Counted from the first letter of the stretch, positions 1-9,720 are shown. The stretch: 64,000 bases of DNA from Bacteroidota bacterium (GCA_023387375.1 JAEWIE010000040.1:186001-250000); one strand, 5' to 3'. Translations and numbers: made by a program. Notes: generated from the sequence alone by a model not told the origin.

Positions 1-1212
1 ATTGAAAATGAGATTGAGTTCGAGGAAGGGCAACATACGGAGGAAAAGATCTTAAATGCGGATTGGATTGTAAAAAGCCCAGGTATACCTAAGAAAGCAG
101 AGATTGTTTTCAAAGTAAACCAAAAAGGAATTCGCCTATCTTCAGAGATCGAATTTGCATCGGAGTACACCCAGGCAAAAATAATAGCCATCACAGGTAG
201 CAATGGCAAGACGACCACCACTTCGTTAGTTTATCATATTCTTAAGAATGATGATTTTAATGTAGGACTTGGAGGAAATATAGGCACAAGTTTTGCGCGC
301 CAAGTGGCGGATGAAAATTATGATTATTATGTGCTAGAGGTCAGTTCATTCCAGTTAGATGATATTCAAAATTTTAGGCCTTATATTTCTCTATTACTCA
401 ACCTTTCAAAAGACCACCTGGATCAGTACAATTACAATTATGAAGAGTACGCCCTGGCCAAATTCAGAATTACAGAAAACCAACAAAACGACAACTTTTT
501 CATTTACAATAGGGACGATGAAATGAGTCTAAACCTTTTGGAGAAATTGTCTGTAAGAGCCAAAATGCTTCCTTTTTCGATGAAAGAAGTCTTGTCAGAG
601 GGTGCCTATGCGCAGGGAGATAAGTTAGTGGTAAAATTCCAAGATGAATTTTCAATTAAAGTGGAGGATTTATCCCTGATGGGAAATCACAATGTCGCCA
701 ATAGTCTTGCGGCTTCCCTTGCGGGGAAAGTACTTAATATCAGCAATGAAAGTATACGCAATTCCTTAATGACCTTTCAAGCGGTAGAACATAGACTTGA
801 AGAGGTCACTATTCAAAACGGTGTGCGTTATATTAACGACTCCAAAGCGACCAATGTGAATGCGACTTATTATGCCTTGGAAAGCATGAAGGATCCTACG
901 ATTTGGATTGTAGGGGGTACAGACAAAGGAAATGATTATACAGAGATTGAGAAACTGGTAAAGCAAAAAGTAAAGGCGGTTGTTTGCATGGGATTAGACA
1001 ACCAGAAAATCATTGATTTTTTTAAAGATAAAATGGAGTTCATCTACGATACCTCCAGTATGAAACAAGCAATGGCCATCTGCAAGTCACTTGCAGAGCC
1101 TGGAGATACTGTACTACTCTCGCCTTGCTGTGCGAGCTACGATTTGTTCAATAACTATCAGGATCGAGGCAATCAATTTAAAGAAGAAGCATTGAAAACA
1201 GATAACGAGTAA
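1..1212 (+). CDS. murD: UDP-N-acetylmuramoylalanine--D-glutamate ligase MurD (5' end outside window)
   Basis: Cytoplasmic Mur ligase that adds D-glutamate to UDP-MurNAc-L-Ala in peptidoglycan precursor synthesis. The reading frame is open from the first base, so the start codon and N-terminal domain lie upstream. The ATP-binding P-loop ITGSNGKTTTT is encoded near 190-225, followed by the Mur ligase central domain (EVSSFQLD near 340-360, NLSKDHLDQY near 400-425) and the C-terminal domain with NDSKATN near 835-855 and a DKGNDY segment. It ends 4 nt before ftsW, consistent with one division/cell-wall operon. The identification is firm; only the N-terminus is missing because of the window edge. 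Confidence 0.96.
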   Translation: MENEIEFEEGQHTEEKILNADWIVKSPGIPKKAEIVFKVNQKGIRLSSEIEFASEYTQAKIIAITGSNGKTTTTSLVYHILKNDDFNVGLGGNIGTSFARQVADENYDYYVLEVSSFQLDDIQNFRPYISLLLNLSKDHLDQYNYNYEEYALAKFRITENQQNDNFFIYNRDDEMSLNLLEKLSVRAKMLPFSMKEVLSEGAYAQGDKLVVKFQDEFSIKVEDLSLMGNHNVANSLAASLAGKVLNISNESIRNSLMTFQAVEHRLEEVTIQNGVRYINDSKATNVNATYYALESMKDPTIWIVGGTDKGNDYTEIEKLVKQKVKAVVCMGLDNQKIIDFFKDKMEFIYDTSSMKQAMAICKSLAEPGDTVLLSPCCASYDLFNNYQDRGNQFKEEALKTDNE

Positions 1213-1216
1213 AAAA

Positions 1217-2452
1217 ATGCACGAGCCAGAAATTGAAAACAAATTTGAATATCTAAAGGGTGATAAAGTTCTTTGGATTGTGATTATTTTGATTTCAGCC
1301 TTTTCGATTTTCCCCGTGTATTCCGCAAGTTCAAACTTGGAATACATTGTAAACTCAGGGACGACGACGAGTCATTTGACGCGTCATGTACTCTTTGTGC
1401 TCGGAGGGCTTGCGCTAATGAGAGCTGTAGGACTTTTCAAATATGAACATATTGGAAAGTTAAGTGCATTTTTACTCGGCATTATGGTGATACTTTTGAT
1501 TTTCACCATTTTAAGTGGAAATACCATTGATGGAGCCAGTGCTGCCAGGTGGCTTAAGATTCCAGGAACATCGCTTTCGTTTCAGCCTTCGTCCATAGCT
1601 TATTTAATGTTAATCATATACTTATGTCGCTACTTGACGAAAAAGATTCATCGTGATCGTCGTTGGTATGAGAACGTATTCTATATATTTGGACCCATTT
1701 TACTTGTTTTTTTACTTGTAGCAAGAGACAATGGTTCCACAGCCCTAATGATTCTAATGGTATCTATTGGTGTACTTGTGATCGGACAACTGCATTGGAA
1801 ATACATTGCTGGATTTATCTCCTCCTCCGTGATTCTAGGGATACTGTTTATTTTGGTGGCCCTAAACACCAATTTAATGGGAGGCAATAGGGTGCATACC
1901 TGGATGAGTAGAATTGAAACTTTCACCTCCTCAAAGGCGGATGTCGAAATGGACACCGAAGAGATGAAAACCAAGAATTACCAGGTCATGCAAGCCAAAG
2001 CGGCAATCGTCCATGGAGGTCTGACTGGAATGGGTCCTGGTAAAAGTGCACTAAAGCAGATGCTTCCGCAAAGTGCTTCCGATTTCATATTTGCCATTAT
2101 TGTGGAAGAATATGGATTTATGGGTGCTACAGCGCTCATAATCCTTTATCTCATTATGATTATTCGAATTGTGATGATCGCCAGTAAAATGCCTGCGTTT
2201 TTTGGTTCTTTATTGGTGCTATCGATGGGGCTAATGATCTTTGTGCAACTGAGTGTTAATATCGCTGTAGCCATAAATTTGATTCCTGTGACTGGGCAAC
2301 CTTTGCCCCTCATAAGTTATGGAGGAACCTCAATGTTAGTGACTTATTTGCAATTAGGGCTGGTCTTAAATGTAAGTGCCCGAATTCAGGTGTATGACGA
2401 AGAGGGGATTGGAAAGAAACAAAGTGTGGAAGAAATCAATGACATTGCATAG
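1217..2452 (+). CDS. ftsW: Septal peptidoglycan polymerase FtsW
   Basis: SEDS-family integral membrane protein of 411 residues that, in this family, polymerises glycan strands at the septum together with a class B PBP. It shows about ten hydrophobic segments and the SEDS signatures GASAARWLKIP in the first half and PLISYGGTSM near the C-terminus. The large extracytoplasmic loop lies about residues 210-290. Its place between murD and murG argues for FtsW rather than its elongation paralogue RodA. The start ATG is 4 nt after the murD stop and the stop is 1 nt before murG. Confidence 0.95.
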   Translation: MHEPEIENKFEYLKGDKVLWIVIILISAFSIFPVYSASSNLEYIVNSGTTTSHLTRHVLFVLGGLALMRAVGLFKYEHIGKLSAFLLGIMVILLIFTILSGNTIDGASAARWLKIPGTSLSFQPSSIAYLMLIIYLCRYLTKKIHRDRRWYENVFYIFGPILLVFLLVARDNGSTALMILMVSIGVLVIGQLHWKYIAGFISSSVILGILFILVALNTNLMGGNRVHTWMSRIETFTSSKADVEMDTEEMKTKNYQVMQAKAAIVHGGLTGMGPGKSALKQMLPQSASDFIFAIIVEEYGFMGATALIILYLIMIIRIVMIASKMPAFFGSLLVLSMGLMIFVQLSVNIAVAINLIPVTGQPLPLISYGGTSMLVTYLQLGLVLNVSARIQVYDEEGIGKKQSVEEINDIA

Positions 2453-2453
2453 A

Positions 2454-3560
2454 ATGGAAAAAAAATTGAAAGTCATATTAAGCGGTGGTGGAACAGGAGG
2501 GCATATCTTTCCTGCAATCGCAATTGCAGAGGAAATCAAAAAACGTTTTCCTCAGGCTGAATTTTTGTTCTTTGGTGCCAATGGGAAAATGGAAATGGAG
2601 AAAGTGCCTCAACTTGGATATCGGATTGAAGGGCTTGACATTGTGGGCTTTAATCGAGGCAATTTACTCTCCAATCTTAAACTTCCATTCAAGCTTTTTT
2701 CAAGTATTGAAAAAGCAAAATCAATTGTAAAAGAGTTTAAACCAGATTTCGCTGTAGGAACTGGTGGGTTTGCTAGTGGACCAGCGCTCTATGCCGCGAC
2801 AAGGCTTGGGGTTCCCACTTTCATTCAAGAACAAAATGCGCACGCAGGAGTCACAAATAAGATCCTTAGCAAAAGTGCTTCTCTTATTTTTACAGCCTAC
2901 CCAAATGTGAAGGGTTTTCCTCAGGAAAAAACGGAGTTTTACGGCAATCCAATTCGTGAGCGTATTTTAAGTGGACTGGAAGAACGTAGCCTCGCTAAAC
3001 AGAAATTTGGTTTAGATCCAAACAAGCTTACCCTCTTATCTGTGGGAGGCTCGCTAGGTTCCCATACGATGAACCAGGCTTGGCTTGAAAACCTTCCGAA
3101 GCTACTGGATAAAGATTATCAATTGATTTGGCAAACAGGTAAATCGGAATTTAGAACGATTGAGAGCCAAACCAAACACTATACCTCTCGAAACTTACAA
3201 GTTTTGGAGTTTATCAAAGGAATGGAAGTAGCCTACTCAGCAGCGGATATAATTGTCTCCAGAGCAGGGGCGATTGCAATTTCGGAGCTCGCTGTGGTGG
3301 GGAAACCGATGATTTTAATTCCATTCCCTTTTGCGGCGGAAGATCATCAAACTGCGAATGCACAAAGACTAGTAGAGAAAAAAGCAGCCCTCATGGTAAA
3401 GGACAGTGAGATGAAAGAAAAGTTTTGGCCCACCTTGCGCAGTCTTTGTGAAAATGAGGAGGTAAGAAAAGAAATGAGTGAAAATTTGGAGTTTTTTGCA
3501 AAGAGAACGGCAGCAAAAGATATTGTAGATTCAATTTTGACTAAGATAAATAGAGCATAA
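2454..3560 (+). CDS. murG: UDP-N-acetylglucosamine transferase MurG
   Basis: Peripheral membrane GT28 glycosyltransferase that adds GlcNAc to lipid I to make lipid II. The ATG at 2454 is chosen because it gives the normal MurG N-terminus, MEKKLKVILSGGGTGGHIFPA (split here: glycine-rich GGGTGGH loop at about residues 10-16). A longer in-frame start at 2376 would lie inside ftsW and is unlikely. The protein is 368 residues, usual for the family. The donor-binding region shows VSRAGAIAISEL and PFPFAAEDHQTANA. It sits 1 nt after ftsW and 1 nt before murC, so translation is probably coupled. Confidence 0.96.
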   Translation: MEKKLKVILSGGGTGGHIFPAIAIAEEIKKRFPQAEFLFFGANGKMEMEKVPQLGYRIEGLDIVGFNRGNLLSNLKLPFKLFSSIEKAKSIVKEFKPDFAVGTGGFASGPALYAATRLGVPTFIQEQNAHAGVTNKILSKSASLIFTAYPNVKGFPQEKTEFYGNPIRERILSGLEERSLAKQKFGLDPNKLTLLSVGGSLGSHTMNQAWLENLPKLLDKDYQLIWQTGKSEFRTIESQTKHYTSRNLQVLEFIKGMEVAYSAADIIVSRAGAIAISELAVVGKPMILIPFPFAAEDHQTANAQRLVEKKAALMVKDSEMKEKFWPTLRSLCENEEVRKEMSENLEFFAKRTAAKDIVDSILTKINRA

Positions 3561-3561
3561 A

Positions 3562-4932
3562 ATGAAATTAACTGAGAAATATAACGTCGTCTATTTTGTA
3601 GGCATTGGAGGCATTGGAATGAGTGCCTTGGCTCGGTATTTCAAAGCTTCAAATGTTCGAGTTTTAGGCTACGATAAGACCTCCACAGTGCTTACAGGAA
3701 AACTAGAAGAAGAAGGTATGGAAATTACATTCGAAGATGAAATTTCTGCTGCCATACAGGCACTTGACAAAGAGTCAACTCTGGTTATTTATACGCCCGC
3801 AATTAAATCTTTACAAATCTTAGACTACTTTGAAAAAAGTGGATTTGTAGTGATCAAGCGAGCAAAAGCGCTCGGTTTAATAACAAAGGCTACGGAATCG
3901 CTCGCCATTGCAGGAACCCATGGGAAAACGACCACCTCCACGCTAGTGGCTCATTTGTGTAAAGAGGCAGATTTGCCTTTCTCATGTTTCCTTGGGGGGA
4001 TCTCAGAGAACTTTAAGTCTAATTTTTATTACAATGGAGATCAAATTAGTGTGGTGGAAGCTGACGAATTTGACCGTAGTTTTCTAAGTCTCTCGCCAGA
4101 TTGGGCTATTATCACTTCCAACGATGCAGATCATTTGGATATCTATGGAGACCGAAAAGCCATGGAGCAGGGATTTTGTGAATTTGCAAAACTGCTTGCT
4201 AACGATAAGCAGTTGTTTGTACGAAAAGGAGTAGAAATTGATCGCGACTGTCTTCGATATGCAGTAAACGAAAAGGCAGATTTTTATTCCGATGATTTGA
4301 GGATCAAGGAGGGATTAATGCACTTCGATTTTCATCATAAGGAGCAGTCCTGGAGCTTTTCTTGGAGTATTCCAGGCACACATAATGTAGAAAATGCCAC
4401 GGCAGCAATCGCTCTTTTGTCCAGTATGGGTGTCGATATGGAAGTGTTACAAAGAGGACTTCTAAGTTTTAAAGGAATTAAAAGACGATATACATTAACT
4501 CATTTTGCCTCTGGAAAACATTATATAGATGATTATGCGCATCACCCGACGGAGCTCAATGCGGTACTAAGTTCGATTCGGACTTTTTATCCGGATAAGA
4601 AACTACTTGTTGTGTTTCAGCCCCATTTGTATAGCAGAACCCGAGATTTTGAATTTGAATTTGCAAAGAGCTTAGAAAACAGTGATTCTTTAATCGTACT
4701 AGATATTTATCCGGCCAGGGAAAAAGCGGAAGATTTTCCAGGGGTTAGCTCAAAAACTTTATTAGATAAAATTCCGCATTTGGATAAACAAAATTGTTCG
4801 TTAGAAGAAGCATTAGAAATTATAAAAACCAAGGAATTTGATATTCTGGTCACCGTGGGAGCTGGTAATATTGACCGATTGTTTGATCCCATTACCAAAT
4901 GGATGGCATTAGAGAATCCAGCGAATACCTAA
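3562..4932 (+). CDS. murC: UDP-N-acetylmuramate--L-alanine ligase MurC
   Basis: First Mur ligase, joining L-alanine to UDP-MurNAc with ATP. The N-terminal nucleotide-sugar domain begins with the GIGGIGMSALA loop at about residues 13-23. The P-loop GTHGKTTTST is at about 118-127. HHPTE and the ADEFDRSF segment are typical of MurC rather than MurD, MurE or MurF. The length of 456 residues is normal. Like other Flavobacteria-type dcw clusters, there is no ddl gene between murC and ftsQ. Confidence 0.96.
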   Translation: MKLTEKYNVVYFVGIGGIGMSALARYFKASNVRVLGYDKTSTVLTGKLEEEGMEITFEDEISAAIQALDKESTLVIYTPAIKSLQILDYFEKSGFVVIKRAKALGLITKATESLAIAGTHGKTTTSTLVAHLCKEADLPFSCFLGGISENFKSNFYYNGDQISVVEADEFDRSFLSLSPDWAIITSNDADHLDIYGDRKAMEQGFCEFAKLLANDKQLFVRKGVEIDRDCLRYAVNEKADFYSDDLRIKEGLMHFDFHHKEQSWSFSWSIPGTHNVENATAAIALLSSMGVDMEVLQRGLLSFKGIKRRYTLTHFASGKHYIDDYAHHPTELNAVLSSIRTFYPDKKLLVVFQPHLYSRTRDFEFEFAKSLENSDSLIVLDIYPAREKAEDFPGVSSKTLLDKIPHLDKQNCSLEEALEIIKTKEFDILVTVGAGNIDRLFDPITKWMALENPANT

Positions 4933-4945
4933 TGAAGTAGTAGAT

Positions 4946-5791
4946 ATGAAGAATAAGTGGAGAATTTTAAAGATATTTTGTACAGTCGTCCTTTTTGGAT
5001 TTCTGCTTAGTTTTTCTTTGAAACGATTCGCAGAAGCACCCATGAATAAGATATCTGTGAACCTAATTGAAACGCCAAATAAAGCAAAAGTCTACTTTAT
5101 AGACGAGAAGAATGTAAAGGACTTCATAAAAAAAGAAAACCCAAAGCGAGTAGTGGGTGAAATTGATATACCTGAGCTAGAGAAGCAGATTAACTTTTTC
5201 CCCTCTGTGGATAGCGCCAATGTGTATCTAAATTTAAATGGAAACCTCAATATAGACATCGTGCAGCGAGTACCTGCATTTCGAATGCAAAAGCAGAATC
5301 AAGATTTTTATGTGGATACAAAAGGCGAAGAGTTTCCGATTTCAAAGATTTATTCGCACCCTGTACTTTTGGTTGCAGGCGATGTAAAACGATCAGAGTA
5401 TAAAGACGTTGTTAGGCTAATTGAACTAATAAAACATGATTCCTTTGCGAAGAATTATTTCATCGGAATTCAAAAGCTAAAAGGTAGTTATTATCTATTA
5501 ACAAGTGAAGGGAACTTTGAAGTTGAAATAGGAGATTTAGATAATTTGGAACTCAAACTAAAAGGCTTCAAGTCTTTTGTTGAAAAATTTTTAGTGTACC
5601 AAGACCAAGCGAAATACAACAAAATTTCGGTGAGGTACGACAATCAGATAGTAACTAGTTTAAATCCGCATTATAAGCCAAATGATAGCATTCTAAAAGC
5701 AAGAATGAAAGAGTTCGAGAAAGCCCCAGAGATTGCTCGAAAAAAAGCTTTAGCAGAAGCAGGATTACGAAATGCACAAAGACAGAATTAA
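4946..5791 (+). CDS. ftsQ: Cell division protein FtsQ
   Basis: Divisome bitopic membrane protein of 281 residues. One hydrophobic membrane segment spans roughly residues 5-24 after a short basic N-terminus, followed by a periplasmic POTRA/FtsQ-type domain. Sequence conservation in this family is low, so the assignment rests on length, topology and the position between murC and ftsA. It starts 13 nt after murC and ends 18 nt before ftsA. The C-terminal end is rich in Lys, Arg and Ala. Confidence 0.9.
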   Translation: MKNKWRILKIFCTVVLFGFLLSFSLKRFAEAPMNKISVNLIETPNKAKVYFIDEKNVKDFIKKENPKRVVGEIDIPELEKQINFFPSVDSANVYLNLNGNLNIDIVQRVPAFRMQKQNQDFYVDTKGEEFPISKIYSHPVLLVAGDVKRSEYKDVVRLIELIKHDSFAKNYFIGIQKLKGSYYLLTSEGNFEVEIGDLDNLELKLKGFKSFVEKFLVYQDQAKYNKISVRYDNQIVTSLNPHYKPNDSILKARMKEFEKAPEIARKKALAEAGLRNAQRQN

Positions 5792-5809
5792 AATCAAATC
5801 AGCATAGAA

Positions 5810-7189
5810 ATGAAAAATCAAGAGTATTCAGTAGGATTAGACATTGGGACCACCAAAATCGTGGCCATTGTCGGTCGTCGAAATACCCATGGGAAAATCG
5901 AGGTCCTAGGGGTAGGCAAGGCCAAAAGTCTTGGAGTGCATAAGGGAATTGTGAACAATATTTCTCAGACGATTAGCTCAATTAAAACCGCGATTGAAGA
6001 AGCGCAACGAAGTTCCGGTGTGGCTATTCATAAAGTCACGGTTGGTATTGCAGGCAAGCACATTCGCTCTTTACAGCACTCGGACTATATCATGCGAGAG
6101 CATCCCGACAAATACATCACCGAGGAAGATATCGAAGTGCTAAAGGAGCAAGTGAAAAAGCTTGTAATGCTTCCAGGTGAAGAAATTATCCATGTTCTAC
6201 CTCAAGAATACAAGGTAGATTCGGAGGGCGAAATTCAGGAGCCGATTGGAATGCATGGGAAACGGCTTGAAGCTAATTTTCACGTGGTTGTAGGGCAAAT
6301 GGGAAGCATTCGCAATATCGCCCGATGCGTACGAGAAGCAGGACTTGAAATGGAAGCCCTGACCCTTGAGCCGCTCGCATCCTCAGAAGCCGTACTTACC
6401 AAGGAGGAAAAAGAAGCAGGTGTGGCCATAGTAGACATAGGAGGAGGTACTACCGACATTGCGATTTTCAAAGACAATATTATCCGCCATACTTGTGTGA
6501 TCCCTTACGGAGGCGGAATCATTACTGACGATATTAAAGAAGGATGCTCTATTATTGAGAAGCATGCAGAGCAGCTGAAAGTGAAATTCGGTTCTGCGGT
6601 ACCTGATATGGAAAAGGATACAACCTTTGTCACCATTCCAGGACTCCACGGTCGAGCAGACAAAGAAATTTCTTTAAAGACATTAGCACAAGTTATTAAT
6701 GCTCGTGTAGAGGAAATTCTAGAAATGGTGAACACGGAACTCAAAGCGTATGGTGCATTTGAGCAGAAGAAAAAACTAATTGCAGGAATTGTTCTTACAG
6801 GTGGTGGATCCAACCTCAAGCATATTAGACAGCTTACCAATTATACGACAGGATTTGACTCCCGTCTTGGTTGTGCGAACGAGTACGTCTCAAATGATAA
6901 AAATCAATTTTTGAAAGGACCTGAGTATGCGACGGCTATTGGACTCCTTATGGAGAGTTTGAAAATTAGAGACAAAAAGAATTATACTGAAAAGGATTCA
7001 GAACCACAAGAGGAGTTAAGCGCAAACGAGTCTCATAGGGAGAGTCAATCGCCTAACACAGAAGTAGATTCTTTAGACTCAGCTGAAGCAGAGCAGTCTA
7101 ATGATTCGGTGCAGAAAAAGCGCCGAGGACTTACGCTTGGACAAAAGATTATGGAAAGCGTAAAGAAATTTTTTGAAGAAGTAGAATAA
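5810..7189 (+). CDS. ftsA: Cell division actin-like ATPase FtsA
   Basis: Actin/Hsp70-fold protein that tethers FtsZ to the membrane. The phosphate-1 motif GLDIGTTKIVAIVG is at about residues 9-22, phosphate-2 VDIGGGTTDIAIF near 207-219, and the adenosine motif LTGGGSNLKHI near 333-343. After a polar, Ser/Glu-rich linker (about 390-440), the protein ends with an amphipathic segment, LTLGQKIMESVKKFFEE, which fits the C-terminal membrane-targeting helix of FtsA. It lies directly before ftsZ. Confidence 0.96.
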   Translation: MKNQEYSVGLDIGTTKIVAIVGRRNTHGKIEVLGVGKAKSLGVHKGIVNNISQTISSIKTAIEEAQRSSGVAIHKVTVGIAGKHIRSLQHSDYIMREHPDKYITEEDIEVLKEQVKKLVMLPGEEIIHVLPQEYKVDSEGEIQEPIGMHGKRLEANFHVVVGQMGSIRNIARCVREAGLEMEALTLEPLASSEAVLTKEEKEAGVAIVDIGGGTTDIAIFKDNIIRHTCVIPYGGGIITDDIKEGCSIIEKHAEQLKVKFGSAVPDMEKDTTFVTIPGLHGRADKEISLKTLAQVINARVEEILEMVNTELKAYGAFEQKKKLIAGIVLTGGGSNLKHIRQLTNYTTGFDSRLGCANEYVSNDKNQFLKGPEYATAIGLLMESLKIRDKKNYTEKDSEPQEELSANESHRESQSPNTEVDSLDSAEAEQSNDSVQKKRRGLTLGQKIMESVKKFFEEVE

Positions 7190-7204
7190 AAAAAGACAAC
7201 AGAT

Positions 7205-9040
7205 ATGGAAAATTTAAGCACACAAGGATTTTCATTTGATTTACCGAAAGGGAATTCTTCGATCATAAAAGTAATTGGCGTTGGAGGCGGCGGAAACAAT
7301 GCCTTAAAGCACATGTACGAAACCGGTATTCATGGGGTAGATTTTGTGATTTGCAACACGGATTCTCAAACCCTAGATAACAACCCCGTAGCGAACAAAG
7401 TTCAATTAGGTATTTCAACAACCGAAGGACTTGGCGCGGGTGCAGATCCAGAAGTTGGAGAAAAAGCGGCAATTGAAAGTATTGACGAAATTAAAGCTTC
7501 CTTAGGTCAAAATACCAAGATGGTATTTATTACGGCAGGAATGGGAGGCGGTACGGGTACAGGTGCTGCACCTGTCATCGCCAAAGTAGCAAAAGAAATG
7601 GGGATCTTAACCATTGGAATTGTTACGGTTCCGTTCAGTTTTGAAGGAAAGCGTCGTTTAGAACAAGCGGAGATCGGACTTGACAAATTGAGAAATAACG
7701 TGGATTCCCTTATTGTGATTAACAACGATAAACTAAGACAACAATTTGGAGATTTAGGATTTAAGCAAGGGTTCGCAAAGGCCGATGAGGTATTAACCAA
7801 TGCGGCTAAAGGAATGGCGGAAGTAATCACGGGTTACTTTGATGTCAACATCGACTTTAGAGATGCGAAGTCAGTGCTTCAAAATTCAGGCACAGCACTA
7901 ATGTCAACCGGTAGAGCTCAAGGTGATAACAAGGCAGAAGAAGCGGTCAAAATTGCGTTAGACTCACCTTTACTAAATGACAATAAGATTACGGGTGCTA
8001 AAAATGTATTGCTACTCATTCGCAGTGGTGAACAAGAAGTCACGATGGATGAAATCGGTGTGATTATGGATCACATTCAAAAAGAAGCGGGTCACACAGC
8101 CGATATTATCTTTGGGGTAGGAACCGATGAAGAATTGGGAGACTCTGTAAGTGTTCTTGTCATTGCAACTGGATTTGCGAAAGACAATCGAAAGTACGAT
8201 GGACCGACAGAAACCATAAAAATTGCACTGGATGATCCTAAGAATGAGCTGATTTCGAAGGAGTCACCCTTCAAAACCAAAGCTGAGAGAGACTCTATTT
8301 CAGAGCCTGCGAAAAAGAACCTTTTTCGGCTAGATGATGAGGAGGATGCAGGTATTCAATTTCGGGCCGTAACCCCTGGTAAGAGACCTCAAAGTGCCGC
8401 TCCAATTTCTAAAATGGACTCTGAGATTCAAGTTGACACCTACGGCGAAGATTCTTTCGAACCGCAGGGGCATCAATATGGAGACGAGTCGAACGATGTT
8501 GAGCAAAGAGAGTTCGATTTATTTAGTTATAATGGTGAGGAGAATGATCTTGAACCGCAGTCTTTTAGCTTTGAAGTAGAAGAACCTGTGGATAAAAAAG
8601 GACCTATTAAAGCCGAAAAGGAAACCTTCGAATTTGAACCTGAGTTCGACGAGCAAGAGGAAATTGAGTTTCAAGTAGAATCCAAAGAACTTCCGGAAGA
8701 AAAACAAGAAATAGTAGCAGAGCAAAGCAAGGCGCAGCCTGCAAAAGAGCTCGAAGAAAAACCAGTAGAAACTAGTTCAAGCGAAGAGTTTACGTTTATT
8801 GCGAAACCTACCAATATGGAAAAGGTGAATGAACGAAGAAACAAGCTGAAAGAATTCAATTCTCGTTACCAAAACTTTACAGAGAACGATGATTTTGAAA
8901 CCATTCCGGCCTTTAGAAGAAAGAATATTTCTATAGGGGCGCAAAATGCTTCGGACCAAACAATTAATACGTTTCTCTCCGAAAGCGAAGGAAAGACTCA
9001 GCTAAGAGAAAACCGTTTTTTAAATAAGGACGTGGATTAA
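7205..9040 (+). CDS. ftsZ: Cell division GTPase FtsZ with long acidic linker
   Basis: Tubulin-like GTPase forming the Z ring. The GTPase domain covers about residues 15-330, with the tubulin signature GGGTGTGAAPV near 115-125 and the T7 segment containing NFDVNIDF-like residues (here YFDVNIDF). A Glu/Asp-rich linker of more than 200 residues follows, which makes the 611-residue protein far longer than the roughly 380-residue E. coli protein. An IPAFRRK motif, resembling the conserved FtsZ C-terminal peptide, is at about 569-575 and is followed by another 35 or so residues ending in LNKDVD. Long FtsZ proteins with such an end are known in Flavobacteriia. Confidence 0.97.
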   Translation: MENLSTQGFSFDLPKGNSSIIKVIGVGGGGNNALKHMYETGIHGVDFVICNTDSQTLDNNPVANKVQLGISTTEGLGAGADPEVGEKAAIESIDEIKASLGQNTKMVFITAGMGGGTGTGAAPVIAKVAKEMGILTIGIVTVPFSFEGKRRLEQAEIGLDKLRNNVDSLIVINNDKLRQQFGDLGFKQGFAKADEVLTNAAKGMAEVITGYFDVNIDFRDAKSVLQNSGTALMSTGRAQGDNKAEEAVKIALDSPLLNDNKITGAKNVLLLIRSGEQEVTMDEIGVIMDHIQKEAGHTADIIFGVGTDEELGDSVSVLVIATGFAKDNRKYDGPTETIKIALDDPKNELISKESPFKTKAERDSISEPAKKNLFRLDDEEDAGIQFRAVTPGKRPQSAAPISKMDSEIQVDTYGEDSFEPQGHQYGDESNDVEQREFDLFSYNGEENDLEPQSFSFEVEEPVDKKGPIKAEKETFEFEPEFDEQEEIEFQVESKELPEEKQEIVAEQSKAQPAKELEEKPVETSSSEEFTFIAKPTNMEKVNERRNKLKEFNSRYQNFTENDDFETIPAFRRKNISIGAQNASDQTINTFLSESEGKTQLRENRFLNKDVD

Positions 9041-9089
9041 AACGAGGGATATTTTACCTTCTATCAAATTTTAACCAAAACCAAAAACA

Positions 9090-9536
9090 ATGAGTTTAGA
9101 ACTTGTCATTAACGAGGCGATTAAAGCCGCAATGAAAGATAAAGACAAAGTTGCGCTCGATTCTTTGCGCGCAGTGAAATCACAAATCATGCTTTTAAAA
9201 ACGGAAGCCAAAGGAGCTGAGGTGAGTAGTGAGCAGGAAATCGCGATCCTTCAGCGGATGATTAAGCAACGTAAAGATTCGTTTGAGCAGTTCACGGCAC
9301 AAAACCGTACCGATTTGGCCGAAGTAGAACAAGCGCAAATGAAAGTGATTGAAGCCTTTCTTCCTGAGCAGCTTTCTGAAGAGGATTTAGAAGTTGCCAT
9401 CCGTGCTATTATAGCCGAAGTGGGGGCAGAATCAATAAAAGACCTAGGAAAAGTAATGGGCAAAGCCTCTACAGACCTAGCCGGTCAATCGGACGGAAAA
9501 AGTATTTCCCAGATGGCCAAAAAGCTACTTTCGTAG
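9090..9536 (+). CDS. GatB/YqeY domain-containing protein
   Basis: Small helical cytoplasmic protein of 148 residues of the YqeY family, which resembles the C-terminal tRNA-binding domain of GatB. The N-terminal pattern (ALDSLRAVKSQI, KQRKDSFEQF) and the C-terminal DLGKVMGKAS segment are typical. Its cellular function is not established; a link to tRNA metabolism is inferred from the domain. It follows ftsZ by 49 nt and could share its transcript, ending at the hairpin at 9604-9633. Confidence 0.9.
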   Translation: MSLELVINEAIKAAMKDKDKVALDSLRAVKSQIMLLKTEAKGAEVSSEQEIAILQRMIKQRKDSFEQFTAQNRTDLAEVEQAQMKVIEAFLPEQLSEEDLEVAIRAIIAEVGAESIKDLGKVMGKASTDLAGQSDGKSISQMAKKLLS

Positions 9537-9603
9537 CCAAAGTACACAAGTAGGTGTACTCTTTATTAGGATATTCAACCTTTGCATATCGATTTGATTT
9601 GAA

Positions 9604-9633
9604 GTCTCGAACCCCAGGTTCGAGGCTTTTTTT
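9604..9633 (+). terminator. Rho-independent terminator after the YqeY-like gene
   Basis: A 10-bp stem (9604-9613 with 9617-9626, CTCGAACC paired with GGTTCGAG plus a G-T pair and a G-C pair) with a 3-nt loop is followed by seven T. It probably ends the ftsZ/YqeY transcript. A weaker hairpin, AGTACAC/GTGTACT, lies upstream at 9541-9560. Confidence 0.85.
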
Positions 9634-9712
9634 ATTTGGACAATTTGTCCAGTTTACAAGATTGGAATAGTTTTGATAACTTTTAGAGTAACAAAAACTA
9701 AATAATATTCTT

Positions 9713-9720
9713 TAACTTTG
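9713..9720 (+). promoter_or_regulatory. Promoter -7 element for the bacilliredoxin gene
   Basis: TAACTTTG matches the Bacteroidetes -7 consensus TAnnTTTG. It is 31 nt upstream of the ATG at 9752 and follows a terminator, so a separate transcript is likely. I see no good -33 TTTG at the expected distance. Confidence 0.55.

Noticed and set aside
6383..6840. Antisense open frames in ftsA
   Set aside because: Their composition is Ser/Cys/Pro-rich and they mirror the codon pattern of ftsA; they are shadows.
9604..9626. tRNA-like GGTTCGAG arm
   Set aside because: It is one arm of a terminator stem; no acceptor, D or anticodon arm is present.
9574..9633. Second possible promoter-terminator pair (AACCTTTGC followed by a hairpin) after the YqeY-like gene
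   Set aside because: The promoter element lacks the TA and no -33 is visible; the hairpin is better explained as the terminator of the upstream gene.
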